Below, piece after piece: positions 35,066-47,500 of a stretch of 64,000 nucleotides of DNA (position 1 is its first letter; every line of letters starts with the position of its first letter). The position numbers and the translations under genes are program-made. The stretch comes from Euphorbia lathyris. Taxonomy: Eukaryota; Streptophyta; Magnoliopsida; Malpighiales; Euphorbiaceae. The notes under the pieces were generated by a model that saw only the letters and a list, made by a program, of their open reading frames with translations, searched no databases and was not told the origin of the DNA. The stretch lies in contig NC_088918.1 in NCBI RefSeq assembly GCF_963576675.1, forward strand, positions 63,257,001 to 63,321,000, written 5' to 3'.

Positions 35066-37890
35066 GAGAGGATATTGATGAAGAGGAGAACCAATCCGAG
35101 AATGAGCTAGTAAGAAATGAGGAATGTGATTATTATGAAGGCGAATTCGAGGATGAGGTTGAAGAGAGAGAGCACGCTTCCGAAGATGAAATATGTGAGG
35201 ATGGTGAACTTTGTCATAGTGCGTATGAGTTTGATTATGATGAAGATGGTAGATTTTACCATGGGGAGGATGAACGTCGAAGCATTGAGTGGAACCAATA
35301 TGGGGCCGCTTATGAGGAAGACGAAGATGGGGTCTACTATGATGAGAGTGAGTGTCGGTGTGTTGAGTGGGATCGACATGGGGCTCCTTATGAAGATAAT
35401 GAAGGTAGATTCTATTATGATGATGAATTGGAGGATGTTGAACGGAACTACAATGAAGATATCTATGAGTATGATGGAGGACGGTTCCGTCATGAAGATG
35501 AGTTCGAAAATGTAGAGTGGGACCGAAACGAAGAAGCTTATAGTGATGATGAAGATCGGTTCTGAGATGACTATAAGTTGGGAAGTGTTGAGCGGAGCCA
35601 AGATGAAGACACTTATGAAGTTGATGATGATGGCAATAAGCACAATGTGTATTTGGTGACTAGGGTGCCAATGCCTAGTGAAGAGGAGCCTAGCCAACGT
35701 CATCGATTATTTAGAACTCGATGCTTAGTTTTTGGGAAGAAGTGTGAGATGGTGATCGACGGAGGAAGCCAAGTGAATATCATTAGTCGGTCCGCCGTGA
35801 GTAAGTTTGGGTTGGTTCCCAAGCCACATCCTAGACCTTACCACCTTGGTTGGGTCAACGAGGTGGAAAAACTTCAAGTTGCTCATTGGTGTAAAGTTCT
35901 TTTCACTATTGGAGCTTATGGGGATGAAGCTATGTGTGATGTTGTAGAGATGGGTGCTTATGATGTGCTACTTGGTAGGCCATGGCAATTTGATTGTGAT
36001 GCCTCACATGCGGGAAGAAGCAACACCTACACCATACGCAAAGGCGGAATCCGATATGTCCTTACACCTTTGAAGAGTTCTCCTAGTAAGAAAACGGAGA
36101 CCACTTTGGAAGATTGTCCAACTCGGGAGTTGAATGTGAATGGGTGCATTAGTGGAACGGGTGAGACATTGAGCCACCTTGATTTGGGTTCCATGGTTGA
36201 GATAGCTAGACCCTATCCTAATGAAGTCAAATCCCAATAGGGGAATGAGGTTGAGAAACGGGAGAGTAAAGTTGGAAGTGAGGAAGTTGAGCCGATGTCC
36301 GAAGGTGACAAGCACATGTCTTTCAACGAGCCACCTAAGGGGTTTCCTAAAGGGCTTCCACTTTTGAGAAAGCTACCACGAGACATAGCATGGGATCCGG
36401 GAGATAGTGCACCTAGCTCTACACATGGTGAGTTGAGCTCTAAGGAGGAGGAGGGAGGTTACTCTATGAGGCCTATTGATAGCACCGAGATGCCTAGCAC
36501 ATGCCACATGCACAAGAATCGAGTCACTCATTTGGTAAAATCTGAACTTATTCTTTTATGCTTTGTTGAGATATTTGTGTTGGAATCTTTGGTGTGTATG
36601 TTGAGGGAGAACCTTCCCTATGATGAGCCCTTGAGAGGTGATCTTGTTGTGAGGAATGTGAGCTTTATGCTGAGGGAGAATCTTCCCTATGATGGGACCA
36701 TGAGGGGTGATCTTATTGTGGGCTTTGGTGATTGTTTATTGAAGGGGAATGGCTTCCCGTGGAATATAGAGAAGATGGAAGGAAGTCAAGACTTGGTAAA
36801 TTCGGAATTCACTATTGTGTGCCTTATTGACATGTATGTGTGTTGGTATATGTTGTGCTTGTTGAGGAAGCATCAACCTTATGAGGAGTCAATGAGAAGT
36901 GATCTTGTGGTGAAGAGAGTGGGTCTTATGAAGTCTTTGATGAATGGGGAAAGCCGCATGAGAGATGTTGAGAAGATAGACGAAATTCAAGACTTGGGGA
37001 ATAATGGCCAAGTTAGTAAAGTGGCAAGTCTTGAAGTTCCGGGATTGTTAACCCAAGGTGAGGGAGGAGCTAATCTAAGTGTGCTTGAGTTCACTATGAA
37101 ATGGGTTGACAAATGTCGCCGAAATATTCTGTTTGATATGGGCCATGGGCAATGAGAGATTGAGCATTGTAGCCGGGTTAGTGGAATGAGTGATAGCAAA
37201 GTCCGGGCATATTCAAGTCAAAATCATGTTTGGGTTGTGAAGAGTACTCAAGGGATCGCTCTAATTTGGGTTGATATATGGCACCGGGACATGTCATTTG
37301 AGGTTGGCTATGAGCGAGTGGAGGTTGAGCCTAGCATCCGGGTTGATGGCGTGAGGTATATTGAGGTCCGGGCATATTCGACTCAAGTCCATGTTGGGGT
37401 TTTGAAGAGTGCTTATGGGATTGATCCTAATTGGGTTGATACGTGTCGTCGGGACATTCCATTCGAGGTAGGCCAAAAGCGGAAGAAGAGTGTGTTGATT
37501 CCTCAAGTTCGTGATGGGGAGATCAAGAGGATCCAATGGTGGTCCATTCAACGAAGTGAGGGGCGTTGGAAGACCATCCAAGCATTTATTGGGAAGTGGT
37601 TTGACAAGCTTCGCCAAGACATACCATTCGATGTTGGTAGAGCATTCGATATTGACGGGGATTGGGAGATGAGTACCATGGAAGATGAAGTCCGGGGTGA
37701 GGCACTTATTGAGATATGGGGAGAAGCTCGTGAGGAGAAGGTGAGTCCGGTAATATGTGGAGTGGACTTCTTGAATTCATCTCGAACAACACCTTGGTTC
37801 GATTTGAGGGCTTGGTTCTGCTCAAAACGAACACCTCTCGTCAATGTGTGGCAAGTAACTTGGGGTCAAGTTCTTTTTAAGAGAGAGTGT
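35014..37890 (+). pseudogene. Acidic repeats, aspartic protease and repeat protein in one broken frame
   Basis: A single frame running from 35014 to the 3' LTR with three stops (TGA 35563, TAG 36238, TGA 37153). Residues to 35562 are acidic, with a recurring Tyr/Asp/Glu unit (WNQYGAAYEEDEDG, WDRHGAPYEDNEG). 35578-36100 is a gypsy retropepsin: VIDGGSQVNII, then VLLGRPWQFD; the active site is D-G-G rather than D-T/S-G. 36295-37900 has no known domain but contains three copies of LRxxxPYxxxxRxDLxV and four copies of a WxDxxxRxDxxFxVG-like unit (about 37105, 37273, 37435, 37595). No RT or integrase is present. A frame kept open for 2.9 kb apart from three stops suggests former selection. Confidence 0.68.
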
Positions 37891-37891
37891 A

Positions 37892-37945
37892 TGATGCAGG
37901 GCATCTCTTTCTGGGATCGGGTCCGTACGAAGGAAGTCAGAGGAA
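37892..37945 (+). repeat. Start of 3' LTR of the 33467 element
   Basis: 54 bp matching 33467-33520. Ends where CACTA begins. Preceded by purine-rich AAGAGAGAGTGTA, a probable polypurine tract. Confidence 0.82.
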
Positions 37946-38276
37946 CACTATGCCATTTTCCCTTTCACATGACACAAGATACATGACAGACATTTGTTTT
38001 CGTGTCGTCTGAATATGTTTCGTGATAGTATTTTAATTCTATGTCATCGGAAGGTGAAAAAAAAATGCGCTCGCGTCTCAGATGACGTTACGGTTACAGT
38101 ATATTGTCATCCCAAAAGAACGCGATTTTGATGGAAAAGTCACTTAAGCATCAGATGACACTTCGAATAAATGACTGTCATTGTTGTACGAAAATAAAAA
38201 AGCGGCAACCAAAACTTAGAAAAGCGGGGGAGCAAAAACTCTAACTTTTAGTTTGCGCACTTAAAAAAAGAACGGG

Positions 38277-38286
38277 GTATATAAGG
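38277..38286 (+). promoter_or_regulatory. TATA box of the CACTA transposase gene
   Basis: GTATATAAGG, followed by a CT-rich leader. A donor-like CG/GTAAGG near 38435 and an acceptor-like TTCAAG before ATG 38958 suggest a leader intron, common in this class. Confidence 0.55.
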
Positions 38287-38672
38287 CCAATTTAGCCTAA
38301 ACCCAGTCTTTCGATCCTCCTCTTCTCCTTCGATCTCCACCTCTACAAAAGCCCTAAACACAATTCATCTTCTCCTGCTTGGTTTATCTCTCTCAATCGG
38401 GTGAATCGTCTTCTAACTCGTTAATTCTTCATCTCGGTAAGGTTCGTTTTAGGGTTTATTTAACACATTACGCTATGGTCATGATGATTGTTCTTGAAAT
38501 TATTATACTATCTGCATGTTAGTTTTGACTTAATCCACTACATATTCTTTCTATAATTCGAAGTTTGTTTGCTTAAAATTAGGTATTGACATTCTGAAAT
38601 AAGGGTTTTATGTGGTTTTAGTATATCTAGTTATTTTTTATGTTTATCTGGGTTTTTTGCAATGTTGTTCTA

Positions 38673-38833
38673 TTTGGATGATTCTTTCATGTACTTTTGA
38701 TGCTGGGTTTACTTTGGATGATTCTTTCATGTACTTTTGATGCTGGGTTTACTTCGGATGATTCTTTCATGTACTTTTGATGTTGTGTTTACTTTGGAGA
38801 TGATTCTTTAATGTACTTTTGATGCTGGGTTTA
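38673..38833. repeat. Four tandem 40-bp repeats in CACTA leader
   Basis: Units start at 38673, 38713, 38753 and 38793, each containing GATGATTCTTTCATGTAC or a variant; the last has a 3-bp insertion. They lie in the probable leader intron. Confidence 0.88.
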
Positions 38834-38957
38834 TAGTCTTGCAGATACATTTACATATACATTTTGGGTTTCTTTATTGTTTTATGTTTGTCAATGTATG
38901 TGTTTATTGTTAATTATTAGTTAGAATACAACTGATTATAGATTATGTTTGTTCAAG

Positions 38958-40354
38958 ATGGATAAATCATGGATGGTGGCTGTAGGAGATCACTACAGTT
39001 TAGAATAGGCTTACAAGAGTTTCTAAAGTTTGCAACTGCTAATGCTACAAACTCAAACTATATTTTATGTCCTTGTGTCAAATGTTGTAACCTCAGAGGT
39101 GGTAGTATTGACTTTATTAAGGATCATTTAATCTGTAATGGAATTATGAAAACATATACAACTTGGGTATGGCACGGTGAGTGTTCTATTGTAGACTCAA
39201 ATCATATAGGTGAGAGTTCTGAAACAGTTGAAATGAACCATGACTTAGGGAGAGACTTAGAAGAAGATGGGTGTTAAGTAGAGTCAGATGAATTTATGCA
39301 TTTCATTCATGATGGAGACAAGCCTTTGTATCATGGTTGTACTAAATCCACCAAGATGAATGGTTTACTACAAACCTTTAATCTGAAAGCTAAACATGGT
39401 CTGACCGAGTCTTGTTATACTGACATTTTATTGTTGTTTCACACCCTACTTCCTGATGGGAATGAAATTCCAATGTCTGCCAATGAGGCCAAAAAAACTC
39501 TTCATGCTTTAGGTATGAAATATGAGAAGATTGATGCATGTCCTAATGACTGCATTTTGTATAGAGATGTTAACGAGGGTGCTACTCGATGTCCATCATG
39601 TAATGTCTCTAGGTGGAAATTAGCTAGGGATAATACAGAGAAGGTAGGTGTAGCAGCTAAGACTTTCTGGTGTTTTCCACCAATCCCAGGGTTTAGAAGA
39701 ATGTTTCAGTCCACAGTTACCACTAAGGAACTTACTTGGCACTTGACTGGTAGGAAAAAGGATGGATTGATGAGACATCCAGCTGATTCCCCAACTTGGC
39801 AAATGATTGATACTAAGTGGCCAGATTTTGGTAGTGAACCTAGAAACCTTAGGATAGGACTATCTCCAGATGGTTTTAACCCATTTGGCAATCTTAGCAG
39901 CACTTACTCGTGTTGGCCAGTCATAATGGTTGTTTATAACCTTCCGATATGGCTATGTATGAAACGTAAGTACATGATGTTAACTTTGTTAATTTTCGGA
40001 CCCAAGCAGCCTGGAAATGATATTGATGTGTACTTGCAGCCTTTAATAGATGACCTAAAAGTCTTGTGGGATGATGGAATTGATCGGGTGTATGATGCAG
40101 TGAGAGGAGAATACTTTAGGTTGAGAGGGGTCTTGTTGTTGACTATTAACGATTTTCCCGGTTATGGGAACTTATTAGGGAGCATTGTTAAAGGTTACAA
40201 TGCATGTCCTATATGCATTGACTAAACCAAACCGATAAGGTTGAACTATTCTAAAAAGATGGCTTATATAAGGACTCATAGGTGGACTACAAGAAACCAT
40301 CCTTATAGGAAGAAAGCTTCTGCTTTTGATAATATTGTAGAAAAGGATGATCCT
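38958..40354 (+). pseudogene. CACTA TnpD-type transposase, N-terminal two thirds
   Basis: ATG 38958 gives MDKSWMVAVG, the usual start of the transposase-associated domain. A frameshift within the next 50 bases moves the reading to the frame at 38969 (LQEFLKFATANATN, CPCVKCCN). TAA at 39275-39277, then the TNP2 transposase domain: FNLKAKHGLTESCY, CPNDCILYR, LRIGLSPDGFNPFG, PLIDDLKVLW, NDFPGYGNL. TAA at 40223-40225 interrupts CPICID, and the frame continues in phase (LNYSKKMAYI, HRWTTRNHPY) to the LTR insertion at 40354. Inactive. The Cys/His-rich segments and the DGFNPFG acidic site are intact in sequence. Confidence 0.87.
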
Positions 40355-41307
40355 TGATGCGCCTTCGGTGAGAAGACTCACTAAGGGATAAGTGTACCCC
40401 GTCGTTATCAAGTAATAAAATTCTGGATAAGTCCAGGTATCGTCCACAGGATTTATTTCTGCAAGTATCAAGCTACTTGGTCTCAGGTGTTATCTAGGCT
40501 TTGGGGGTTTTGAGTTTGGTTTTGCTTAAGTTAATCTACTCCTAGGTTGAATTATACTACTCCTAGCTAAGTTATCTAATTCTAACTAAGTTATTCTACG
40601 CCTAATTAAGTTACTCTACCCCTAATTAAGTTAAACTACTCCTAGGTGATCTTTTACCAATGCAATTATCCGAAGGAACATGAAGGGATACGATGATAAT
40701 GAAAATAGATTGTTTAGACAACGGAATTAAAACCTAATCTAAGTCACTTGTATCCGAGGCGATTAACCCTACCTATCCTCCTGAGGTCCCTAGTTCGTGA
40801 TTCCCTTGTAAGGCCGAAACTAGCTCTAAGGCTCACCAATTTGGGCTTAATCTTCTATAGGGTCATCAATCCTATATGCACTGACTAGGTCAGATTCAGC
40901 TCACAATATGTGCCAACTTAATTTTAGGATTATCGAATGAGTTAAACCAATCAGACAAAGCGTAAGACAAAGATTAAAGCAATAAAATAATTGAATAAAC
41001 AAAACTATAATATATATCAAAGATGAAAGTATTGTCACGAAGATACAATGAGCTTAGGATTCATAACATGGATCAGAGGCTAGACAGAATATAAAAGAAG
41101 AAAAATCCCTTTCAGGGAACCTGTCTACCAATGTAGGCGTCTTCCTAGGACTTAAGGATGGAGCTTGAGCAATCCTCGGTGAGCGGAGCTTCGGAGGTGT
41201 CTTCAATGGAGGTTTGAAGGATATGGAGGAGGTGGAGAGGATTTCTCAAGGTGAAAGCTAAGAAAATTACAAAGATAAAAGATATCTAATTTACAATGGA
41301 AAAGTTC

Positions 41308-41316
41308 TATTTATAG
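41308..41316 (-). promoter_or_regulatory. TATA box of the Athila-like LTR
   Basis: CTATAAATA on the minus strand. The word array begins about 54 bp upstream (41370). Confidence 0.6.
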
Positions 41317-41369
41317 ATGTAGCTCGGGCCCTCTTCTTGACCTATTTCGTGTCCTTATGCAGGTGGGAA

Positions 41370-41398
41370 GTCGTGGGACCGGTCGTGGAGTCGTGGGG
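41370..41398. promoter_or_regulatory. Repeated GTCGTGG words upstream of TATA
   Basis: GTCGTGG starts at 41370, 41382 and 41390; first to last is 20 bp. In the uninterrupted LTR this would continue directly into the palindromic array now at 63545-63690. Confidence 0.6.
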
Positions 41399-41432
41399 TC
41401 AAAATTGAGATTTTTGACCAATTCCCGCAGGC

Positions 41433-41437
41433 CAGCT
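41433..41437. repeat. Target duplication CAGCT of copia B, left
   Basis: CAGCT repeats at 63542-63546, directly after the 3' LTR. Confidence 0.9.
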
Positions 41438-42780
41438 TGTTGAAACACCTTTCCACATGATTTTGATTTGACAAAATTGTTTAAGTAAAATTAAATATAT
41501 TCTAAACACACTAAGTTTAAATGCTTTGATTTATTATACTAATGTGTTTGTTCAATGTTGAGTTAAAATTGTTTATAAGACATAAAGAGTAAAAGGCCAA
41601 AGCCCAATACGGAAGTCAAAGCCCAAGTCAAACAGATCAAGACAACTCGGCCCGCATGTGCAAAACGATGTCGTTATGTACAAAACGCAGCTCAGCGGAA
41701 GAAGGATCGAGAAGACCTTCGTTGAACAACTTCGTAACAAAGCTGCTGGGTTGAATCGACAAAGAGTACAAGACAGCAGCTGAGCAAGAACAACTTCCAG
41801 ACAAAGTGTTTCCACTTTAGGTAAAGTTCAGAAGACACAGAACGCTGTCTATTTGACCTTACCATAAATGGAGAGACATTTTGCCGAGCTGACTAAAAGC
41901 TGCTCAACACTGACCGAGGACAGAAGATACTCAAATCTGATTGGCCGAGAGCTCTGAGCAAAACTGAGTGACAACGACAGGAAGCCGTTTCCCTCCAACG
42001 GTTATTTCGAAATTCGAAATGACCGATGTCTCAGACGTCTCTATAAATAAAGCCCTTCAGTTGCTTCATTCCACACAGAACTTGATCAAGCCATTACGCT
42101 GACCAAAATTCTACTCAAAGTTCTGCAAGAAAAAGCAAAGCAAATTCTTACACCAAATTCTATATCTTTCGTGTAAAAGTCTAGAGTGATTATTCAATCA
42201 TCTAAAGTGTCTTAGCAATTGTTGTTTAGGACAAATCTTTATCATTTCTAGAGATTAGAAAGGAGAGGCTGAGTACTCGGTTATAGTACTCAGAGAGAGA
42301 TTAGGAGTGAGTAGAGGTATAGAGGAAGGTACTCTTGTTATACTCAGCTTCTAAGTTGTAAAAGGTTTGATTCTCTACCGTTAAAGAGCTCAATAGAGAA
42401 TTCGAAAGCTCGGAACGTGTTCCGGGGACAGGACATAGGCTCAGAGGCCGAACCTGGATAAATCTGCTGAGTAACATCTTTCTAACCTTAAACTCCTTAA
42501 TATATATATTGCTTGCTTAAACAAAACTGACCAAGTAAAGAGGTCAAGCTGAGTTGTGTGTATTGAGTGTCTGAGTTCAGGAATAGACTCAAAGTGCTAT
42601 CCCCGACTCAACGAAAGAAGCTGATTTAGTCACCAGTTGACTAAGCTAGTGTCTTACTTACTCAGCGCGCTGTGTAATCCTTTTTCAAAGAAAAAGAAGT
42701 CAGCCTTAACGTACTTAATTTTTTAATAGTTCCTATCCCCCCCCCTTGGAACTAACTTGTCACGTTATAAGGGACCAACA
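41438..42780 (+). repeat. 5' LTR of copia B
   Basis: 1343 bp, TGTTGAAAC...GGACCAACA. TATA box CTATAAATAA at 42041-42050. Two adjacent TTCGAA palindromes lie at about 42006-42018, roughly 25 bp upstream. Confidence 0.95.
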
Positions 42781-42782
42781 AG

Positions 42783-42794
42783 TGGTATCAGAGC
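42783..42794 (+). other. Primer-binding site of copia B
   Basis: TGGTATCAGAGC, complementary to initiator Met-tRNA, two bases after the LTR. Confidence 0.9.
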
Positions 42795-42842
42795 TTAAAA
42801 GCTCACTGTAAAAGGTTTAACTACCTTGAGCTGATCCCCACT

Positions 42843-44588
42843 ATGGCTGAAAACAGCACTCGGTTTCTCCTAGGAAACCAAACAACTCAGATCTTACCTG
42901 AGGGGCTATCCATTACTCGGCCTCCCCTATTCTTCGGGTCTAACTACACCTTCTAGAAGAATAGGATGAAAAACTTTATTCAGGCAACAAACATGAGTGC
43001 ATGGCTTTCAATAGTCCAAGGCCCGTTTGTTCCTGTTGAAGTTGTGGCTGGCCAAACAGTTGTCAAAGCTGAGGCCAAATGGACAGAGGATGATCTCAAG
43101 AAGCTACAAAATCACGCTTCGGCTATAAATATGCTTCACTGTGCGCTTGATGTTGCAGAATATAATAAGATATCAGGTTGTGAGTCGGCACAAGAGATCT
43201 GGAAGAAGCTGGAGGTCACCTACGAAGGAACCAACAAAGTGAAGGAGTCCAAGGTGAACCAGCAGATGAGACTATACGAGCTGTTCGAAATGAACGATGA
43301 TGAAGGAATATCTGACATGAATGCAAGGTTTACAAACATCATCAACGAGCTCAAGAGACTTGGGAAGATCTTCACCGAGGAAGAACAAGTCAAGATGATT
43401 CTTAGGAGTCTTCCTAAAAACTGGCAAGCAAAGAAGACTTCTGTTGAGGAAGCTCAAGACTTAACCACCTATAAATATGATGAACTCATCGGCTCACTGC
43501 TGACCCATGAGATCTCGATGAAGAATTTCGAGGTGAAGGAAAAGTCTGAAGACAAGAAGCAAAAGTCTCTTGTCATGAAAGCTGACTCCACTGATGGGAG
43601 CTCAACAGATGATGAGGAGATGGCTATGTTCACCAGGAAGATGAAAAGGCTGTTCAAAAAGAATGACAAATATTCTAAGAAGCCTTACAGAAAGTTTGAT
43701 AAGTATAAAGCTGAGTCCAGCGACAGCAAATACAAGAAGGACAACTCAAAGCCCATTACATGCTTTGAATGTCATCAAACTGGCCATATTAAGTCAAGCT
43801 GCCCCACGCTGAGGAAAGAAAACGGAAAAAAGGCAATGGTGGCAATGGTGGCAACATGGAGCGACAGTGATGAGTCTTCATCATCAGAAGCTGATGCCAC
43901 TGAGTCAGCAAAGATCTGTTTTATGGCTGACGAACTTGCTGAGCCATGCATCTCTGAGCATGCTGACCCCTCCATTGCATCTGATGATGAGGAGCAATCA
44001 AATGAGGTAATATCACTTCCCCAGCTCAGGAATGAAATGGTTAATGCCCTGAGTGACCTCTACACACTTGTCAAAAAGTGTAATAAGAAAATTAGAGCAC
44101 TCAGCAGGCGATGTGACGATGTTGAGGAGGTCAAACTGAGTGACCTTCGATATCTTCTTCAGGACAACTCAGATTTGCATAGTAACATCAGAATTATGCA
44201 AAAGTTTGTCTCTGAGGTCCAATCAGATTCTAAGAAACTGAGAAAGGACGTCACATCCATTCAGAACCAACTAAAGGTTCCAAACAAAAGAAATATTCCT
44301 CTGAATGCTCAGTACCGAAGTACTGGTCAGCAGAGATGGAATCCCCAGTGGAATGTCCAGTGTGACTTCTGTGGGAAGAAAGGACACACCATAAAGGTGT
44401 GCTGGCACGCTCATCACTGGGGTGCTGACCAGTCAGTGAGAAATTCTAAACGGAAGGTCAGCTGTGACTTCTGTGGAAAGAATGGCCATACTGTCCAAGT
44501 ATGCCGCCATAAAATAAAATATGATGCTTTACCTGCTGAACCTAACAAGCAAGGACCCAAAAAGAATTGGGTACCTAAAAGTAACTAG
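42843..44588 (+). pseudogene. gag: Copia B Gag with one nonsense codon
   Basis: ATG 42843, same frame to TAG 44586-44588. TAG at 42954-42956 replaces the Trp of YTCWKN in copia A, so translation would stop after 37 codons; the rest is open. It has the same UBN2-type region and three CCHC knuckles as copia A (CFECHQTGHIKSSC and two CDFCGK knuckles). It lacks the early stop of copia A and ends KKNWVPKSN. The pol frame opens at 44585, overlapping the gag stop in the -1 frame, so Pol synthesis would need a frameshift or reinitiation. Confidence 0.92.
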
Positions 44589-47500
44589 TTACATTGCAGG
44601 TAAGCCTGAGATGTGCCGAGAAGTCAAAGATGTGGTATATTGACAGCGCATGCTTAAGGCATATGACTGGTGATGAAACTCAGTTTATCACATTCGAGCG
44701 TAAACGAGGAGGAAGTGTAAGTTTTGGAGACAACAAAAAAGGTAAGATAGTATTGGAGGTAATCCTACTATTGAGTCAGTCTCCCTAGTCAGCGGACTCA
44801 AATATAACTTACTCAGCGTAGCTCAGCTATGTAAAAATGGGAGAAAAGTTATATTTGATGACACTGGATGTAAAATATTCGAGGGTAAAACTAATGAGTT
44901 AATTTTAACTTCCCCTCGCATTGATAATGTCTTCATGCTGAGCTTGGAGAAAAAGTTTTCAAAAACTGTATGCCTAGTTTCAAAGGAAGAAAATTCCTGG
45001 CTATGGCACAGGAGACTTGGTCATGTAAGCATGGACCTCCTGGCCAAATTAGCAAGAAAGCAATTGGTTGAGGGACTGCCAGAACTTAAATTTGAAAAAG
45101 ATCAACTATGTCACGCTTGCCAAGCTGGAAAACAAACCAAACAATCTTTTCATAGTAAAAATGTTGTCTCAACTAAGCGTCCGTTAGAGTTACTACACTT
45201 GGATCTCTTCGGTCCAGTCCAGCCGCTGAGTCTGGGTGGAAGAAGATTTTCCTTGGTCATTGTAGATGACTTTTCTCGGTACACTTGGGTCATCTTGCTG
45301 AGTAGCAAGGATGAGACCTTTGAGACATTTTCAAATTTGGTTAGAAAACTTGAAAATGATAAAGACCTAAAATTGGCTCACATCCGAAGTGATAATGGTG
45401 GAGAATTCAAAAACCAACAGTTTGTTGAATTCTGTGAAGCCAGCGGCATTGACCATAATTTTTCTGCTCCTACGACGCCTCAAAAAAATGGGGTTGTTGA
45501 AAGGAAGAACAGAACCTTGGTTGAGATAGCCAGGACAATGCTGAATGAGCATAGGCTTCCAAAGTACTTTTGGGGAGAAGCTGTTAACACAGCGTGCTAT
45601 ATTCTTAATAGGGCTCTTGTTAGACCTATACTAAAGAAAAACCCCTGCGAACTTTGGAAAGGACGAAAGCCCAACATTGGATACTTTCGTGCCTTTAGCT
45701 ATAAATGTTTTATTTTAAACACCAAAGATAGCCTAGCTAAGTTTGACTCAAAAGCTGATGAAGCTATTTTTTTAGGCTACTCAACAAACAACAAAGCATA
45801 CAGAGTTTTCAATAAACGAACTCAAGTTTTAGAAGAGTCAGTACATGTTGAGTTCGACAAAACTAACCCTGCAGGAAGATATCTGCCGCTGACCGAGGAT
45901 GATCCACACTCAGTACCAGCTGATCAAGATACAGCCGCTGAGTCATTCCCTCAAGGGCTGACCAAAGGTAAAAGTGAACCAAATATTGTTTTCATTGACC
46001 AGTCTACACCTGCAGAGATTGTTGAAACACAGACAGCACAAGACATCAATCTACCAAAGGAGATAAGAATACCAAGAGGACACTCAGAGAGTGCCATTCT
46101 TGATGTCGCTGAGAATACCCTGATGACAAGAAACCAACTCAGGAGATACCTCAACAACGTAGCCTTCGTCTCAGTTCAGGAACCAAAGAACTTCGCTGAT
46201 GCTGAGGAAGATGAATTCTGGATGAGCGCTATGCAAGAGGAACTTGACCAATTCAGAAGAAACGATGTATGGGAGTTAGTGCCACATCCAAGGAGTCAGA
46301 AGACCATTGGAACAAGATGGGTCTTTCGCAACAAGCTGGATGAGCAAGGAAATGTAGTCAGGAACAAAGCAAGGCTTGTAGCTCAGGGCTACAGTCAGCA
46401 AGAAGGTATTGACTACGGTGAGACCTTTGCCCCAGTGGCAAGGCTAGAGGCTATTAGAATTTTATGCACTTATGCAAGCTATATGAACTTTAAACTATTT
46501 CAAATGGATGTTAAGAGTGCATTCCTTAATGGAGTTATAAACGAGGAAGTTTATGTTAATCAACCTCCAGGGTTTCAGGAACCTAAATTCCCAAACCACG
46601 TTTATAAACTCAAAAAGGCTCTGTACGGCCTCAAGCAAGCACCACGTGCTTGGTATGAGAGGCTGACCAGTTTCCTGCTGACTAGAAACTATGTCAGGGG
46701 CAAAGCTGATACAACCTTATTCATTAAGAGAAAGGGTAAAGATACCCTGCTGGCTCAAATATATGTTGATGATATTATTTTCGGTGCTACTAATGAGTCA
46801 ATGTGCAAGGAATTTAGCAAGCAAATGCAGACTGAGTTTGAAATGTCAATGATGGGAGAACTCAACTTCTTCCTTGGACTTCAAATCAAACAAGGGAAAA
46901 ATGGCATCTTCATCAGTGAAGCTAAATATGCCAAGGAGATATTGAAGAAATATGATCTTGAGAATTGCAAGCCAATATCCACTCCTATGGGCACTGACAC
47001 TGTCCTCTGCGCTGACGAGAATGGTAAGTCGGTAGACAGCAAATTGTATCGAGGTATGATAGGCTCTCTACTTTACTTAACAGCAAGTAGACCGGACATT
47101 CAGTTCTCAGTATGCTACTGTGCTAGATATCAATCTAACCCTAAGGAATCTCATTACATAGCTGTAAAAAGAATCCTTAGATATTTGCAAAGCTCAGTGA
47201 ACGCAGGTTTATGGTATCCCAACACTCATAGTTTTACACTCGTTGGATACACTAACGCTGACTATGGACGAGATAAGCTTGAACGAAAAAGCACCTCTGG
47301 AGGATGTCACTTCTTAGGAAGCTGTCTTGTATCCTGGTTCAGCAAGAAGCAGGCGTCAGTAGCCTTGTCTACCACTGAAGCTGAGTACATTACTGCTGGA
47401 CACTGTGTTGCTCAAGTCCTATGGATTAAGCAACAGCTTGAAGACTATGGTGTTCAAACAAAGACAATTGAGGTCAAATGTGACAACAAAAGTGCAATTG

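Larger units (their letters stand above)
33467..37945 (+). mobile_element. Non-autonomous gypsy-derived LTR element, 3' LTR split by CACTA insertion
   Basis: 5' LTR 33467-34209, Met-tRNA primer site 34212-34223, about 3.6 kb of internal sequence, then the first 54 bp of the 3' LTR (37892-37945) before a CACTA transposon interrupts it. The two LTR starts align (TGATGCAGGG, GGATCGGGTCCGTACGAAGGAA). A gypsy-type aspartic protease is the only enzyme left; RT, RNase H and integrase are absent, so it would depend on other elements. The remainder of the 3' LTR should lie beyond the window, after the CACTA element. Confidence 0.82.
37946..40354 (+). mobile_element. CACTA (En/Spm) transposon, left part
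   Basis: Starts CACTATGCCATTTTC exactly where the LTR of the 33467 element breaks off. The 5' 300 bp carries repeated TGTCAT/ATGACA words in both orientations, as in subterminal repeats bound by the accessory protein. A TATA box, leader and a TnpD-type transposase gene follow. The gene is cut at 40354 by an Athila-like LTR; the rest, including the right terminus, is outside the window. Preceding GAA (37943-37945) is the presumed 3-bp target copy. Confidence 0.87.
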
